Below, piece after piece: positions 52,427 through 61,209 of a stretch of 64,000 nt of DNA; within the stretch, counting starts at the first letter, position 1; every line of letters begins with the position of its first letter. The DNA comes from Streptomyces iakyrus. GTDB lineage: Bacteria > Actinomycetota > Actinomycetes > Streptomycetales > Streptomycetaceae. Position numbers and translations under genes: made by a program. The notes below the pieces were generated by a model, which was not told where the DNA came from, made no database searches, and saw nothing but the letters and a program-made list of their open reading frames with translations. The stretch is taken from NCBI RefSeq assembly GCF_000717055.1, contig NZ_JNXI01000020.1:124001-188000 (forward strand). Direction: 5' to 3'.

Positions 52427-52921
52427 TCAGCCCGTGCGCACCACCAGCGCCGTGGCCACCGCCATCAGCCCTTCGTCCCGGCCGGGGAAGCCGAGGCCGT
52501 CCGTCGTCGCGCCCGACACCGACACCGGGGCTCCGGCCGCCTCGGACAGGAGTTTCTGGGCCTCGTCCCGGCGCTTGCCGATCTTCGGGCGGGGGCCCAC
52601 CACCTGTACGGCGATGTTGCCGATCCGGAAGCCCGCCTCGCGCACGATGCGCGCGGCCTCCGTCAGGAGGGTGACCCCGGAGGCGCCCGACCACTCGGGG
52701 CGGCCCGTGCCGAAGTGCCGGCCCAGGTCGCCGAGGCCGGCGGCGGAGAAGAGGGCGTTGCAGGCGGCGTGGGCGACGACGTCCGCGTCACTGTGGCCGG
52801 CCAGGCCCGGACCCTCGCCCTCCCACTTCAGGCCGGCGCACCACAGCTCGCGGCCCTCCTCGAAGGCGTGGATGTCGGTGCCGATGCCGACCTGGGGCAG
52901 AACGGGCTGGTCAGAAGCCAT
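52427..52921 (-). CDS. ispF: 2-C-methyl-D-erythritol 2,4-cyclodiphosphate synthase
   Basis: 164 aa, normal length. Metal ligands are in GIGTDIHAF and [12 protein letters not shown]; the C-terminal [19 protein letters not shown] is conserved. It forms the cyclic diphosphate in the non-mevalonate isoprenoid pathway. Its start lies inside the end of ispD (11-bp overlap), giving translational coupling. Confidence 0.95.
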   Translation of the reverse strand: MASDQPVLPQVGIGTDIHAFEEGRELWCAGLKWEGEGPGLAGHSDADVVAHAACNALFSAAGLGDLGRHFGTGRPEWSGASGVTLLTEAARIVREAGFRIGNIAVQVVGPRPKIGKRRDEAQKLLSEAAGAPVSVSGATTDGLGFPGRDEGLMAVATALVVRTG

Positions 52922-53675
52922 CGTTGAGCCTCCTGCGGGCCAGGACCGCCTCGGCGAGGACCAGGTCCAGGGGGCGGGTGACCTTGAAGGCCTCCTCGTG
53001 ACCGGGGACGGCCACGACCGTGAGGCCGAGCTGCTCGACCATGCCGGCGTCGTCGGTGACCTCGCCGGTGACCGTCTCGTGCGCCCGGACCAGCGTGGCC
53101 CGGTCGAAGCCCTGCGGGGTCTGCACCGCCCGCAGCAGGGCGCGCTCCGGCGTGGCGACGACCGGCTCCGGCTCGCCGGGGGTGCCGGCGGGCTCGACCT
53201 GTTTGACGGTGTCGGCCAGCGGCAGCGCCGGGACCACGGCCGGTGCGCCGTCGCGTACGGCCTCGATCACCGCGTCGACCGTGTCCACCGGCACCAGCGG
53301 CCGGGCCGCGTCGTGGACCAGCACGATGTCGTGGCCGGGCGGCAGCGCGTCGAGCCCGAGCCTCACGGACTCCTGGCGGCTCTGCCCGCCGGGGACGACG
53401 AGGAAGTCCGTCCGCTCGGGCAGCGCGTGCGCGTCGAGCAGGGACCTGACCTCGGCGGCACCGTCGGGCGGGGCCACGACGACGACCAGGGAGACGGCCC
53501 GGGAGGCGGCCATCGCACGGACCGCGTGGATCAGCATGGGGGTGCCACTCAGCGCGCGCAGCGCCTTGGGGGCGCCCGGGCCGAGCCGCACACCGCGGCC
53601 GGCGGCCGGGATCACGGCCGCCGTACGGGCCGCCGAGGGGGCGGCGGGCGGCGAGGGACGCGAATCGTCAGACAT
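52911..53675 (-). CDS. ispD: 2-C-methyl-D-erythritol 4-phosphate cytidylyltransferase
   Basis: 254 aa. The CTP-binding motif is [20 protein letters not shown], later [12 protein letters not shown] and [15 protein letters not shown]. It catalyses the step two before IspF in the same pathway. It starts a short operon with ispF; the ~300-bp gap to carD upstream shows no ORF or clear promoter I can name. Confidence 0.95.
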   Translation of the reverse strand: MSDDSRPSPPAAPSAARTAAVIPAAGRGVRLGPGAPKALRALSGTPMLIHAVRAMAASRAVSLVVVVAPPDGAAEVRSLLDAHALPERTDFLVVPGGQSRQESVRLGLDALPPGHDIVLVHDAARPLVPVDTVDAVIEAVRDGAPAVVPALPLADTVKQVEPAGTPGEPEPVVATPERALLRAVQTPQGFDRATLVRAHETVTGEVTDDAGMVEQLGLTVVAVPGHEEAFKVTRPLDLVLAEAVLARRRLNDGF

Positions 53676-53971
53676 CGGTTCCTGTCAGGTTTGTGTGCTG
53701 GCCTGGCGTGGGTATGGCCTGGAGGAGTGCCGGGCGCGACGCGCTCGACCGGACCCTTCCGTGACGCTGGTCGAGCCGGCTGCCCGGGCCCGGCACGCCA
53801 AACACCGGGGCGTGAGTGATAACACAACCCGGGGCGGTGGCGCATCGGCGTCGGAGTACGAACTGAACATGCCGCAGCGCCCGGCGACAAAGAATTCGTC
53901 ATCGGGCACCGCGGCATTTCGATGTGCAGGCGCGCGCTTGATGCGCAGAGCGCTGTACGACCGGCTTCGCC

Positions 53972-54454
53972 TCAGGAGGCGAGGACCTCGTCGAGCAGGG
54001 CTTCGGCCTTGTCCTCGTTGGTGTTCTCCGCGAGGGCCAGCTCGCTCACCAGGATCTGGCGGGCCTTGGCGAGCATGCGCTTCTCACCGGCGGAGAGTCC
54101 ACGCTCGCGCTCACGACGCCACAGGTCACGCACCACTTCCGCGACCTTGATGACATCGCCCGAGGCGAGCTTCTCCAGGTTTGCCTTGTATCGACGGGAC
54201 CAGTTCGTGGGCTCCTCGGCGTACGGCGCGCGCAGCACCTCGAAGACCCGGTCCAGCCCGTCCTGACCGACCACATCACGCACGCCGACGAACTCCGCAT
54301 TGTCCGCTGGCACACGTACCGTCAGGTCGCCCTGGGCGACCTTCAGCACCAAGTAGGTCTTGTCCACGCCTTTGATCTGGCGAGTTTCGATGGCCTCGAT
54401 CAGCGCGGCCCCGTGATGGGGATAGACCACGGTGTCGCCAACCTTGAACGTCAT
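53972..54454 (-). CDS. carD: CarD-family RNA polymerase-binding regulator
   Basis: 160 aa. The Tudor-like RNAP-interaction domain is [39 protein letters not shown]; the DNA-binding helical part includes [32 protein letters not shown], with the Trp that wedges the promoter bubble. It stabilises open complexes at housekeeping promoters in actinobacteria. It is transcribed toward ispD and ispF. Confidence 0.95.
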   Translation of the reverse strand: MTFKVGDTVVYPHHGAALIEAIETRQIKGVDKTYLVLKVAQGDLTVRVPADNAEFVGVRDVVGQDGLDRVFEVLRAPYAEEPTNWSRRYKANLEKLASGDVIKVAEVVRDLWRRERERGLSAGEKRMLAKARQILVSELALAENTNEDKAEALLDEVLAS

Positions 54455-54750
54455 GTGACAGGTACCCCTTCCGTGGCTATCCAGGGTAACACGGAAATCG
54501 CGGGTTCTGAATGGCGTTTTCGCAGGTCAGGGCGTATCTCGGGGCTTGACAACTCCGACAGGAACGTGCTTCGGACAGGGAGTGGAAGAAGGTATTCGCA
54601 GGTGGGAGCGGCTCTCCGGGCCGAGCGAAACGCGTACGGTACACGCATCCGGAGCATCCTCCAGAAGGACGAACATCCCTATATGTCCGGTTCCGTATGA
54701 TCGACTTCCGCTACTCCGTTCGGTGGCCCGAGCCGGGTTCCGGTCGAATC

Positions 54751-54798
54751 CGGAATTGATCACGGGGCGCACGGGCGGGCCGTCGGTGATCAATTCCG
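54751..54798. repeat. Long perfect inverted repeat in the carD/lipoprotein divergent gap
   Basis: CGGAATTGATCAC (54751-54763) and GTGATCAATTCCG (54786-54798) are exact 13-bp reverse complements with a 22-nt spacer. The gap (54455-55036) otherwise holds only a weak ORF at 54546-54857 that I do not believe. The arms are AT-rich against a GC-rich background, so an operator or a leader hairpin is more likely than a terminator. Confidence 0.6.
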
Positions 54799-55036
54799 AG
54801 GGGCCCCGCGCATTCCTTCACGGAAAATCCGTGCCACTGCCCGGGGCTCTAATGTGAATGCCGGACGAGCGCCACGCCAATGTGACGCGGCAGTCATGTG
54901 TGACTCAGGTGGACCCGGCGGTGCCGGGGGGTCGGGTGCGGCCGGACGAGGGCGGCTCGGTAACCTAAGGCCCGCTGACAGACACTTAGGGCGGCTTTAT
55001 CGGCCGCTCCGCTCGAGTCAAGGAGTTGCCGCCGCC

Positions 55037-55720
55037 GTGAGCAGCAGCCTTCGACGCGGTGCCCTCGCCGCCGCCGTCACCGCGTTCTCGATCGCCTCGC
55101 TCGCCGCGTGCGGCGCCGGCTCCAACGCCCAGACCCTGGAGATCAAGCCGGACAACGCTGCCACCAGCGTCGGCGACATCAAGATCCAGAACGCGGTCGT
55201 GATCACGCAGCCCGACCTCGAGTCGACCGGCCCGGCCGCGATCTCCGCGACCTTCTTCAACTCCGGCCGCACGGCCGAGACGCTGGAGTCCATCACCCTC
55301 CCGGGCACCGGCAAGACCGCCCAGCTGAAGCCCGCCAAGGGCGGCAGCCTCAGCATCCCGCCCGGCGGCTCGCTGGTCCTGGGCGGCCAGAACAACGCCA
55401 CGGCGATGCTGCCGAGCAGCCGCGAGGCGGTGCGGGACGGCAACGCGCAGAAGGTCACCTTCACCTTCAGCAAGACGGGTGCCGTGAGCCTGCGCGCGTT
55501 CGTCGTCCCCGCCGAGCACTACTTCAAGGAGTGGGGCCCGACGGAGGTTCCGGCCGCGCCGGGCGCCTCGTCCTCCCCGTCCAGTTCGCCGGCCGGTTCC
55601 CCCGCCGAGGGTGAGTCCGGCGCGCCGGAGAGCCCCGCGGGCGGCGAGACGCCCGGTGGCCACGGAGCGTCCGGGACGCCGACCGACGCGGCCTCGGCGA
55701 GCGCGAGCGCCGGGCACTGA
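55037..55720 (+). CDS. Lipoprotein, probable copper-chaperone-like or unknown beta-sandwich
   Basis: 227 aa from GTG 55037, with AAGGAG upstream. Lipobox SIASLAACGAG near residue 24. The core is a beta-sandwich (DIKIQNAVVITQPDLESTGPAAISATFFNSGRTAETLESITLP), and a long Ser/Pro/Gly/Ala tail follows from about residue 165. The pattern resembles PCu(A)C-type copper chaperones, but no Met/His copper ligands stand out, so the function is open. It is convergent with phoP. Confidence 0.75.
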   Translation: MSSSLRRGALAAAVTAFSIASLAACGAGSNAQTLEIKPDNAATSVGDIKIQNAVVITQPDLESTGPAAISATFFNSGRTAETLESITLPGTGKTAQLKPAKGGSLSIPPGGSLVLGGQNNATAMLPSSREAVRDGNAQKVTFTFSKTGAVSLRAFVVPAEHYFKEWGPTEVPAAPGASSSPSSSPAGSPAEGESGAPESPAGGETPGGHGASGTPTDAASASASAGH

Positions 55721-55740
55721 GCAGTCAGTCGCAGGACGCC

Positions 55741-55792
55741 GCACGACGAAGGGCGGGCCCTCTTTTCGGAGAGGGCCCGCCCTTCGTCGTGC
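55741..55792. terminator. 23-bp perfect bidirectional terminator
   Basis: The arms 55741-55763 and 55770-55792 are exact reverse complements around a 6-nt loop TTTCGG; the core is GGGCGGGCCCTCT. It isolates phoP from the convergent lipoprotein gene. Confidence 0.93.
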
Positions 55793-55809
55793 CGTCGTGC
55801 GCGGCCGGT

Positions 55810-56490
55810 CTACGGCTCGAACTTGTAGCCGAGGCCGCGGACCGTCACCAGGTAGCGCGGGGCGCCCGGGTCCGGCTCGATCTTGGCGCGCAGGCGCTTG
55901 ACGTGGACGTCGAGGGTCTTGGTGTCACCGACGTAGTCGGCGCCCCAGACCCGGTCGATCAGCTGCATGCGCGTGAGGACGCGGCCGGCGTTGCGCAGCA
56001 GCATCTCCAGCAGGTCGAACTCCTTCAGCGGCAGGTCGATCTTGGTGCCGCCGACGGTGACTACGTGCCGGTCGACGTCCATGCGGACCGGGCCGGCCTC
56101 CAGGGCCGCCGGCGTGACCTCCTCGGGCTCGCCTCTGCGGCGCAGCACGGCGCGGATGCGGGCGACCAGCTCGCGCGAGGAGAACGGCTTGGTGACGTAG
56201 TCGTCGGCTCCTATCTCCAGTCCGACGACCTTGTCGATCTCGCTGTCCTTGGCGGTCACCATGATGACGGGGACGTTGGAACGGCCGCGCAGCTGGCGGC
56301 AGACCTCGGTGCCCGGCAGGCCGGGCAGCATCAGGTCGAGGAGGACGAGGTCGGCGCCGTTGCGCTCGAACTCGTCGAGTCCGTCGGGCCCGGTGGTCGC
56401 GACCGCGACCTCGAAGCCCTCTTTGCGGAGCATGTACGACAGGGCGTCGGAGAAGGACTCCTCGTCCTCGACGACGAGCACACGGGTCAC
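55810..56490 (-). CDS. phoP: Phosphate-responsive OmpR-type response regulator
   Basis: 226 aa. Receiver: acidic VVEDEES, phospho-acceptor Asp in LVLLDLMLPG, Lys in YVTKPFS. A C-terminal winged helix contains LKEFDLLEMLLRNAGRVLTRMQLIDRVWG and DVHVKRLRAKIEPDPG. The position beside phoR and divergent phoU identifies PhoP, which binds PHO boxes and links phosphate limitation to antibiotic production in Streptomyces. Its ATG overlaps the phoR stop by 4 nt. Confidence 0.93.
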   Translation of the reverse strand: MTRVLVVEDEESFSDALSYMLRKEGFEVAVATTGPDGLDEFERNGADLVLLDLMLPGLPGTEVCRQLRGRSNVPVIMVTAKDSEIDKVVGLEIGADDYVTKPFSSRELVARIRAVLRRRGEPEEVTPAALEAGPVRMDVDRHVVTVGGTKIDLPLKEFDLLEMLLRNAGRVLTRMQLIDRVWGADYVGDTKTLDVHVKRLRAKIEPDPGAPRYLVTVRGLGYKFEP

Positions 56491-57830
56491 GGAAGGACCT
56501 CCGGGGCGGGAAGCGTTTCGTACGCGTTCGATTCGGGGGATTCAGGGGTGGACCGCCCGGCCTCCACGTCGAGGCCCGCGCCTCCTGCGCGTGTCTCTCG
56601 GGCGGGCTGCTGATGTGCGCGGTCGCGGGCCGCACCGGCCTCCGGCAGCCGCAGGGTGAAGGTGGAGCCCTGGCCTTCGGCGCTCCACACCGTGACCTCC
56701 CCGCCGTGCGAGGCGGCCACGTGCTTCACGATCGCCAGTCCCAGTCCCGTGCCGCCGGTGGCACGGGAGCGGGCCGGGTCGACACGGTAGAAGCGCTCGA
56801 AGATGCGCTCCTTGTCCTTGTCGGAGATGCCGATGCCCTGGTCGGTGACGGCGATCTCGATGTGGTCCCCGCCGGGCGCGTTCACGCTGCGGGCCGCTAT
56901 GCCGACGCGGGTGCGGGCGGGTGAGTAGTTGACGGCGTTCTCGACGAGGTTGCCGAGCGCGGCGGCGAGCTGGCCGCGGTTTCCCCAGACGCGCAGGTCT
57001 GCGGTGCCGCCCTCCCGTCGCCCGCCACCACCCTGATCGGGCCCTTCGGGCGCCCAGACATTCGAGGCCATGGTGATCTGCTTGGCGCCGGCCTGGTGTC
57101 GGCAGCGGTCGACGGCCTCGGCGACGAGCTCGTCGACCCGGACCGGTTCGGCGTCCTCCAGCGGGTCGTCGTTCTGCACCCGGGAGAGGTCGATGAGCTC
57201 CTGCACGAGGCTGGTGAGCCGGGTGGCCTCGATCTGCATGCGCCCGGCGAACCGCTCGACGGCCTCGGGGTCGTCGGAGGCGTCCATCACGGCCTCGGAG
57301 AGCAGCGAGAGGGCGCCGACGGGTGTCTTTAGCTCGTGGCTCACGTTCGCGACGAAGTCGCGCCGGACCGCCTCGATGCGGCGGGCCTCGGTCAGGTCCT
57401 CCACGAGGAGCAGCACCAGCCGGGAGCCGAGCGGCGCGACCCGCGCGGAGACGGCCAGGGCCTCTCCGCGTCCGGTGCCGCGCCGCGGCAGGTCCAGTTC
57501 GACCTGGCGTATCTCGCCGTCCCGCCGGGTGTCCCGGGCCATCTGCAGCATCGGCTCGACGGCGAGCTTGCCGCCGCGGACCAGGCCGAGGGCGTACGCC
57601 GCCGAGCTGGCCTTGACCACGGCGTCCGCTTCGTCGAGGACGACGGCGGACGACCTGAGGACCGACAGGACCGTGTCCACGCCCGGCGGGAGCACCGCGT
57701 CGGTGTGCAGGGAGCTACGGGTGGGGCGCTTCTGCTCGCGCTCACTCCAGCGGAACGCGAGCATGGCGATGACGCCGGTGAGCACTCCGGCGATCGCAGC
57801 CACTGCGGCGACCGCCGCGTTCACGTCCAT
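56487..57830 (-). CDS. phoR: Phosphate sensor histidine kinase
   Basis: 447 aa. One N-terminal TM helix (AAVAAVAAIAGVLTGVIAMLAF), a PAS-like region, a dimerisation helix with the phosphorylated His in RDFVANVSHELKTPVGALS, and the ATP-binding N (LVENAVNYSP), G1 (TDQGIGI), F (FERFYRVD) and G2 (TGLGLAIVKH) boxes. The C-terminal ~50 residues after TLRLPEAG are disordered. It phosphorylates PhoP. Confidence 0.93.
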   Translation of the reverse strand: MDVNAAVAAVAAIAGVLTGVIAMLAFRWSEREQKRPTRSSLHTDAVLPPGVDTVLSVLRSSAVVLDEADAVVKASSAAYALGLVRGGKLAVEPMLQMARDTRRDGEIRQVELDLPRRGTGRGEALAVSARVAPLGSRLVLLLVEDLTEARRIEAVRRDFVANVSHELKTPVGALSLLSEAVMDASDDPEAVERFAGRMQIEATRLTSLVQELIDLSRVQNDDPLEDAEPVRVDELVAEAVDRCRHQAGAKQITMASNVWAPEGPDQGGGGRREGGTADLRVWGNRGQLAAALGNLVENAVNYSPARTRVGIAARSVNAPGGDHIEIAVTDQGIGISDKDKERIFERFYRVDPARSRATGGTGLGLAIVKHVAASHGGEVTVWSAEGQGSTFTLRLPEAGAARDRAHQQPARETRAGGAGLDVEAGRSTPESPESNAYETLPAPEVLP

Positions 57831-57903
57831 GCACCCAGGTTAGGCATGGCTCGGGCACCCTCCACAGCCGTCGGGCTGCGAGCTCGAACACTCGTCGCCC
57901 AGA

Positions 57904-57936
57904 GTTCACCTTGGAGCCAGTATTGGTTCATTTGGG
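57904..57936 (+). promoter_or_regulatory. PHO box direct repeats between phoR and phoU
   Basis: GTTCACCTTGG (57904-57914) and GTTCATTTGGG (57926-57936) are conserved 11-bp PHO units, with a weaker unit AGCCAGTATTG between them. The spacing of exactly 22 bp fits three head-to-tail PhoP-binding units, in the place where the S. coelicolor phoU/phoRP promoters carry them. Confidence 0.88.
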
Positions 57937-58076
57937 ATGACGGAAACGGACGCGTTAGGGCCGGAACGTGGGAGCGTGGGGTTCGGACCGCTGGTAATAC
58001 GACGGTCGTACCGCCGGTTGTCCGGTGGGCCCCGGCCCTTGGACCCCCGACTGAGACGCACGAGAGGGAAAGCCTG

Positions 58077-58778
58077 ATGCGGGACGCGTACCACGAGGAA
58101 CTGGACTCGATCGGCGACGGTCTGGTGGAGATGGCCCGGCTGGTCGGGTCGGCGATCGGGCGCGCCACGACCGCCATGCTCGACTCCGACCTGAAGCTGG
58201 CCGAGAACGTCATCGAGGCCGACCAGCGGGTCGACGAGCTCCAGCACGAGCTGGAGGCCCGGGCCATAGCCCTGCTGGCGCGGCAGCAGCCGGTGGCGAC
58301 GGACCTGCGGATCGTCGTCACGTCGCTGCGGATGTCGGCCGACCTGGAGCGCTCGGGCGACCTCGCCCAGCACGTGGCGAAGCTCGCACGCCTGCGCTAC
58401 CCCGACCGCGCGGTCCCGAGCGACCTGCACGCCACCATCCTGGAGATGGGCCAGCTCGCGCAGCGCCTGATGGCGAAGGCCGCCGAGGTGATCATCACCA
58501 AGGACGTCGACCTGGCGCTCCAGCTGGAGCAGGACGACGACGAGATGGACCTGCTGCACCGCACGCTCTTCCAGCACCTGATGGACGACCGGTGGAAGCA
58601 CGGCATCGAGACGGCCGTGGACGTCACGCTGCTCGGCCGCTACTACGAGCGGTTCGCCGATCACGCGGTGTCGGTCGCCAAGCGCGTGGTGTACCTGGTG
58701 ACGGGCGAGCACGCGGACGAGCTCCAGACGGACGCTCAGCCGGAGATCCAGGCGGTTCCGGGGACGGAGAGCGCCTGA
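58077..58778 (+). CDS. phoU: Phosphate transport system regulator PhoU
   Basis: 233 aa. Two three-helix bundles with the acidic metal-binding patterns MLDSDLKLAENVIEADQRVDELQ, LERSGDLAQHVAKLAR and YYERFADHAVSVAKRVVYLVTG. It connects the Pst transporter with PhoR signalling. ATG 58077 has GAGAGGGAA upstream. Divergent from phoR-phoP across the PHO box. Confidence 0.94.
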   Translation: MRDAYHEELDSIGDGLVEMARLVGSAIGRATTAMLDSDLKLAENVIEADQRVDELQHELEARAIALLARQQPVATDLRIVVTSLRMSADLERSGDLAQHVAKLARLRYPDRAVPSDLHATILEMGQLAQRLMAKAAEVIITKDVDLALQLEQDDDEMDLLHRTLFQHLMDDRWKHGIETAVDVTLLGRYYERFADHAVSVAKRVVYLVTGEHADELQTDAQPEIQAVPGTESA

Positions 58779-58913
58779 CGGATCCGTCCCGGGGGTCGTG
58801 CCGGGTCGAGCCGAGGGGTCAGGGCCGGGCGCGCGGGCGCCTCAATGCGCCGTTGATGCGCCCAGCGGCATGGGCATCCAATGGGCACAGGCACCAGCCT
58901 CTAGGAGGGACCC

Positions 58914-59069
58914 ATGGCCGAATCCCCCAGCACGACGCCCGACCCCGCCCGGCAGCGCGAGACCGAACAGCCCGCCGAGATCAGGAGCCTGCCCCTGATC
59001 GCCGCGTGCGGCTGCGGCTCGGGCTGTGGCTGCGGGTGCCAGTCGGGCAGCCCCTGCCAGTGCGGCTGA
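58914..59069 (+). CDS. 51-aa Cys-rich small protein downstream of phoU
   Basis: The ATG at 58914 has a strong AGGAGGGA 4 nt upstream. The first ~30 residues are acidic and polar (MAESPSTTPDPARQRETEQP), then EIRSLPLIAACGCGSGCGCG followed by CQSGSPCQCG to the stop: seven cysteines in the last 20 residues. It is followed by a perfect 12-bp terminator hairpin, so it is a defined transcription unit. Metal binding (metallothionein-like) or a modified peptide precursor are both possible. It is too short for ordinary ORF thresholds. Confidence 0.72.
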   Translation: MAESPSTTPDPARQRETEQPAEIRSLPLIAACGCGSGCGCGCQSGSPCQCG

Positions 59070-59100
59070 CGCCGGCGCAGTGTCGTTCCGTACGTCCTTC

Positions 59101-59128
59101 AGGGCCCCGGCGGTCACGCCGGGGCCCT
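59101..59128 (+). terminator. Terminator after the Cys-rich ORF
   Basis: AGGGCCCCGGCG (59101-59112) pairs perfectly with CGCCGGGGCCCT (59117-59128) around a GTCA tetraloop. Confidence 0.85.
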
Positions 59129-59266
59129 GCTGCGTGGAGCCCGGGGTGTGGAGCCCGCCGGGGTCGCCCGGGTGGCTGTACGGGCGGAGCATGGGAGGGA
59201 GGCGAAGCGGCGCGGGCCGACGCCGTCGGGCGTTGCCGTCGCCGTTGCCGGAAGGAGGCGCCAGGC

Positions 59267-59518
59267 ATGCCCAAGTTCATGGATGTCCACAGAGGCATGA
59301 AGGGCATCACGGAGGAACAGCTGCGTGAAGCCCACAACGCGGACCTCGCGATAGAGAAGGACGAGCAGGTCCACTTCGAGATGGCCTGGGCGGACCCGGA
59401 GTCCGGCCATGTCTACTGCCTCTCCGAGGCCCCCTCGGCCGAAGCGGTCCAGCGCATTCACGAGCGCGCCGGGCACAAGGCGGACGAGGTGCACCCCGTG
59501 CCGTTGACGGTGCGGTGA
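59267..59518 (+). CDS. DUF4242 protein, SCO4226-type nickel-binding protein
   Basis: 83 aa; GGAAGGAGG precedes the ATG. The ferredoxin-like sequence MPKFMDVHRGMKGITEEQLR..HVYCLSEAPSAEAVQRIHERAGH carries His and Glu residues of the kind used for metal. The S. coelicolor homologue SCO4226 binds nickel. The neighbouring Cys-rich ORF makes a metal-handling pair conceivable. Confidence 0.8.
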   Translation: MPKFMDVHRGMKGITEEQLREAHNADLAIEKDEQVHFEMAWADPESGHVYCLSEAPSAEAVQRIHERAGHKADEVHPVPLTVR

Positions 59519-59536
59519 CCCGCCGTACGCGGTCCG

Positions 59537-60694
59537 TCAGCGGCGCCGGGCGGCGTTGAGGCGGGCCGCCTGCCGGGTCAGGTAGTCGCGTTCGGCGAGG
59601 TTGGGCGCCGTGCGGGCCGCCTCGGCGTACAGGCGGGCCGCCGTGTCCGGGTCACCGTCGCGCTCGTGGAGGTACGCCGCCACCGCCGCGTACCGGGGCA
59701 GTGAGTCGTCCAGTGCCGCGAGCGCCGCGAGTCCGGCGCGCGGTCCGTCGGCCTCGCCAAGGGCGACCGCGCGGTTGAGCCGGACGACCGGGCTGTCGGT
59801 CAGGCGGGCGAGTTCGTCGTACCACTCGACGATCTGCACCCAGTCGGTCTCCCCGGCGGTGGGCGCGTCGGCGTGGAGGGCCGCGACGGCGGCCTGCGCC
59901 TGGAACTCGCCCAGCCGGTCGCGGGCGAGGGCCGATTGGAGGATCCCGATGCCCTCGGCGATCATCCGCGTGTCCCACCGGCCGCGGTCCTGCTCGGCGA
60001 GCGGCACCAGGCTGCCGTCCGGCGCGGTGCGGGACGCCCGCCGCGCGTGGTGGAGCAGCATCAGCGCGAGCAGCCCCGCCACCTCGGGGTGGTCGATCGC
60101 GGCCGCGAGCTGCCGGGTGAGCCGGATGGCCTCGGCGGCGAGGTCGACGTCGCCGGAGTAGCCCTCGTTGAACACCAGGTAGAGCACGCGCAGCACGGTC
60201 GCGACGTCGCCGGGCCGGTCGAACCGCACGCCGGAGACGGTGCGCTTGGCCCGGCTGATGCGCTGGGCCATCGTCGCCTCGGGCACGAGGTAGGCCCGGG
60301 CGATCTGCCGGGTGGTGAGCCCGCCGACGGCGCGCAGGGTGAGCGCGACCGCCGACGACGGCGTCAGCGAGGGGTGGGCGCACAGGAAGTAGAGCTGGAG
60401 GGTGTCGTCCACGCCGGGCGCGGGCCCGGGCGTCGGTTCGTCCTCGACGAGGTCCTCACGCCGGCGGCGGGCGCTGTCCGCCCGCGCCTGGTCGAGGAAC
60501 TTGCGCCAGGCCACGGTGACCAGCCACCCCTTCGGGTCCCGGGGAGGGGCTGCCGGCCAGACGCGGAACGCCTCGACCAGGGCGTCCTGCACGGCGTCCT
60601 CGGCCGCCGCGAAGTCGGCTCCGCGGCGGACGAGGATCGTGAGCACGCCGGGCGTGAGGCTTCTGACGAGCGCCTCGTCCATCGGCTGGGTCAC
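59537..60694 (-). CDS. ECF42-type sigma factor with TPR-like C-terminal domain
   Basis: 385 aa from GTG 60694, which overlaps the YciI stop. Region 2 is AAEDAVQDALVEAFRVWP..PKGWLVTVAWRKFLDQAR, region 4 TLRAVGGLTTRQIARAYLVPEATMAQRISRAKR, then the long DUF6596/TPR-like extension (GYSGDVDLAAEAIRLTRQL..VVRLNRAVALGEADGPRAGLAAL). ECF42 factors lack an anti-sigma and are encoded beside YciI (DGPF) proteins, as here. Confidence 0.9.
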   Translation of the reverse strand: MTQPMDEALVRSLTPGVLTILVRRGADFAAAEDAVQDALVEAFRVWPAAPPRDPKGWLVTVAWRKFLDQARADSARRRREDLVEDEPTPGPAPGVDDTLQLYFLCAHPSLTPSSAVALTLRAVGGLTTRQIARAYLVPEATMAQRISRAKRTVSGVRFDRPGDVATVLRVLYLVFNEGYSGDVDLAAEAIRLTRQLAAAIDHPEVAGLLALMLLHHARRASRTAPDGSLVPLAEQDRGRWDTRMIAEGIGILQSALARDRLGEFQAQAAVAALHADAPTAGETDWVQIVEWYDELARLTDSPVVRLNRAVALGEADGPRAGLAALAALDDSLPRYAAVAAYLHERDGDPDTAARLYAEAARTAPNLAERDYLTRQAARLNAARRR

Positions 60695-61098
60695 TCCGTG
60701 ACGGTGGGATGGGCGGCCAGGAAGGGGCGCACCTCCAGCCACTCGTGGATCGGCTTGCCGCCCGCCCCGGGGGCGGCCGACAGTTCCCCGGCCAGCTCGA
60801 CGGCACGGTCGTACCCGTCGACGTCGATGATCATCCAGCCGGCGATGAGGTCCTTGGTCTCGGCGAACGGGCCGTCGGTGACCGGCGGGCGTCCCTCACC
60901 GTCGTACCGGACCCATGCCCCCTCGGGGGCGAGCGCCTGGCCGTCGACGAACTCGCCGGTCTTCTCCAGCCGGTCCGCGAAGTCGCGCATGAACTGCAGG
61001 TGCGCCGAGATCTCCTCGGGCGTCCACTGGTCCATGGGCACGTCGTTGACCGCTGCCGGGGCGCCGCGGTAGTGCTTCAGAAGCAGGTACTTGGCCAT
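60691..61098 (-). CDS. YciI-family (DGPF) protein, ECF42 partner
   Basis: 135 aa. The hallmark DGPFAETKDLIAGWMIIDVDGYDRAVELA identifies the DGPF subgroup. It is translationally coupled to the ECF42 gene (4-nt overlap). Characterised ECF42 factors activate the gene of their own DGPF partner. Confidence 0.9.
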   Translation of the reverse strand: MAKYLLLKHYRGAPAAVNDVPMDQWTPEEISAHLQFMRDFADRLEKTGEFVDGQALAPEGAWVRYDGEGRPPVTDGPFAETKDLIAGWMIIDVDGYDRAVELAGELSAAPGAGGKPIHEWLEVRPFLAAHPTVTE

Positions 61099-61209
61099 GG
61101 TGGCTCTCCTCGGTGCCGGTGCGACCCATCTTGGCCGCCTTCACCCCGGGGACGGAGCGGGGCACGGCTTTTCGACATCCTCGCCGAAGTTTTTTTGCGG
61201 CCCCGGTGA

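Noticed and set aside
54540..54580. TTGACA as a promoter for the lipoprotein gene
   Set aside because: No acceptable -10 element at normal spacing, and it is nearly 500 nt from the gene.
54546..54857. 103-aa ORF in the carD/lipoprotein gap
   Set aside because: It has no ribosome site or motif, it contains the inverted repeat, and its codon use is unlike its neighbours.
59537..61098. ECF42/YciI pair as a novel signalling unit
   Set aside because: This is the standard arrangement of the ECF42 group.
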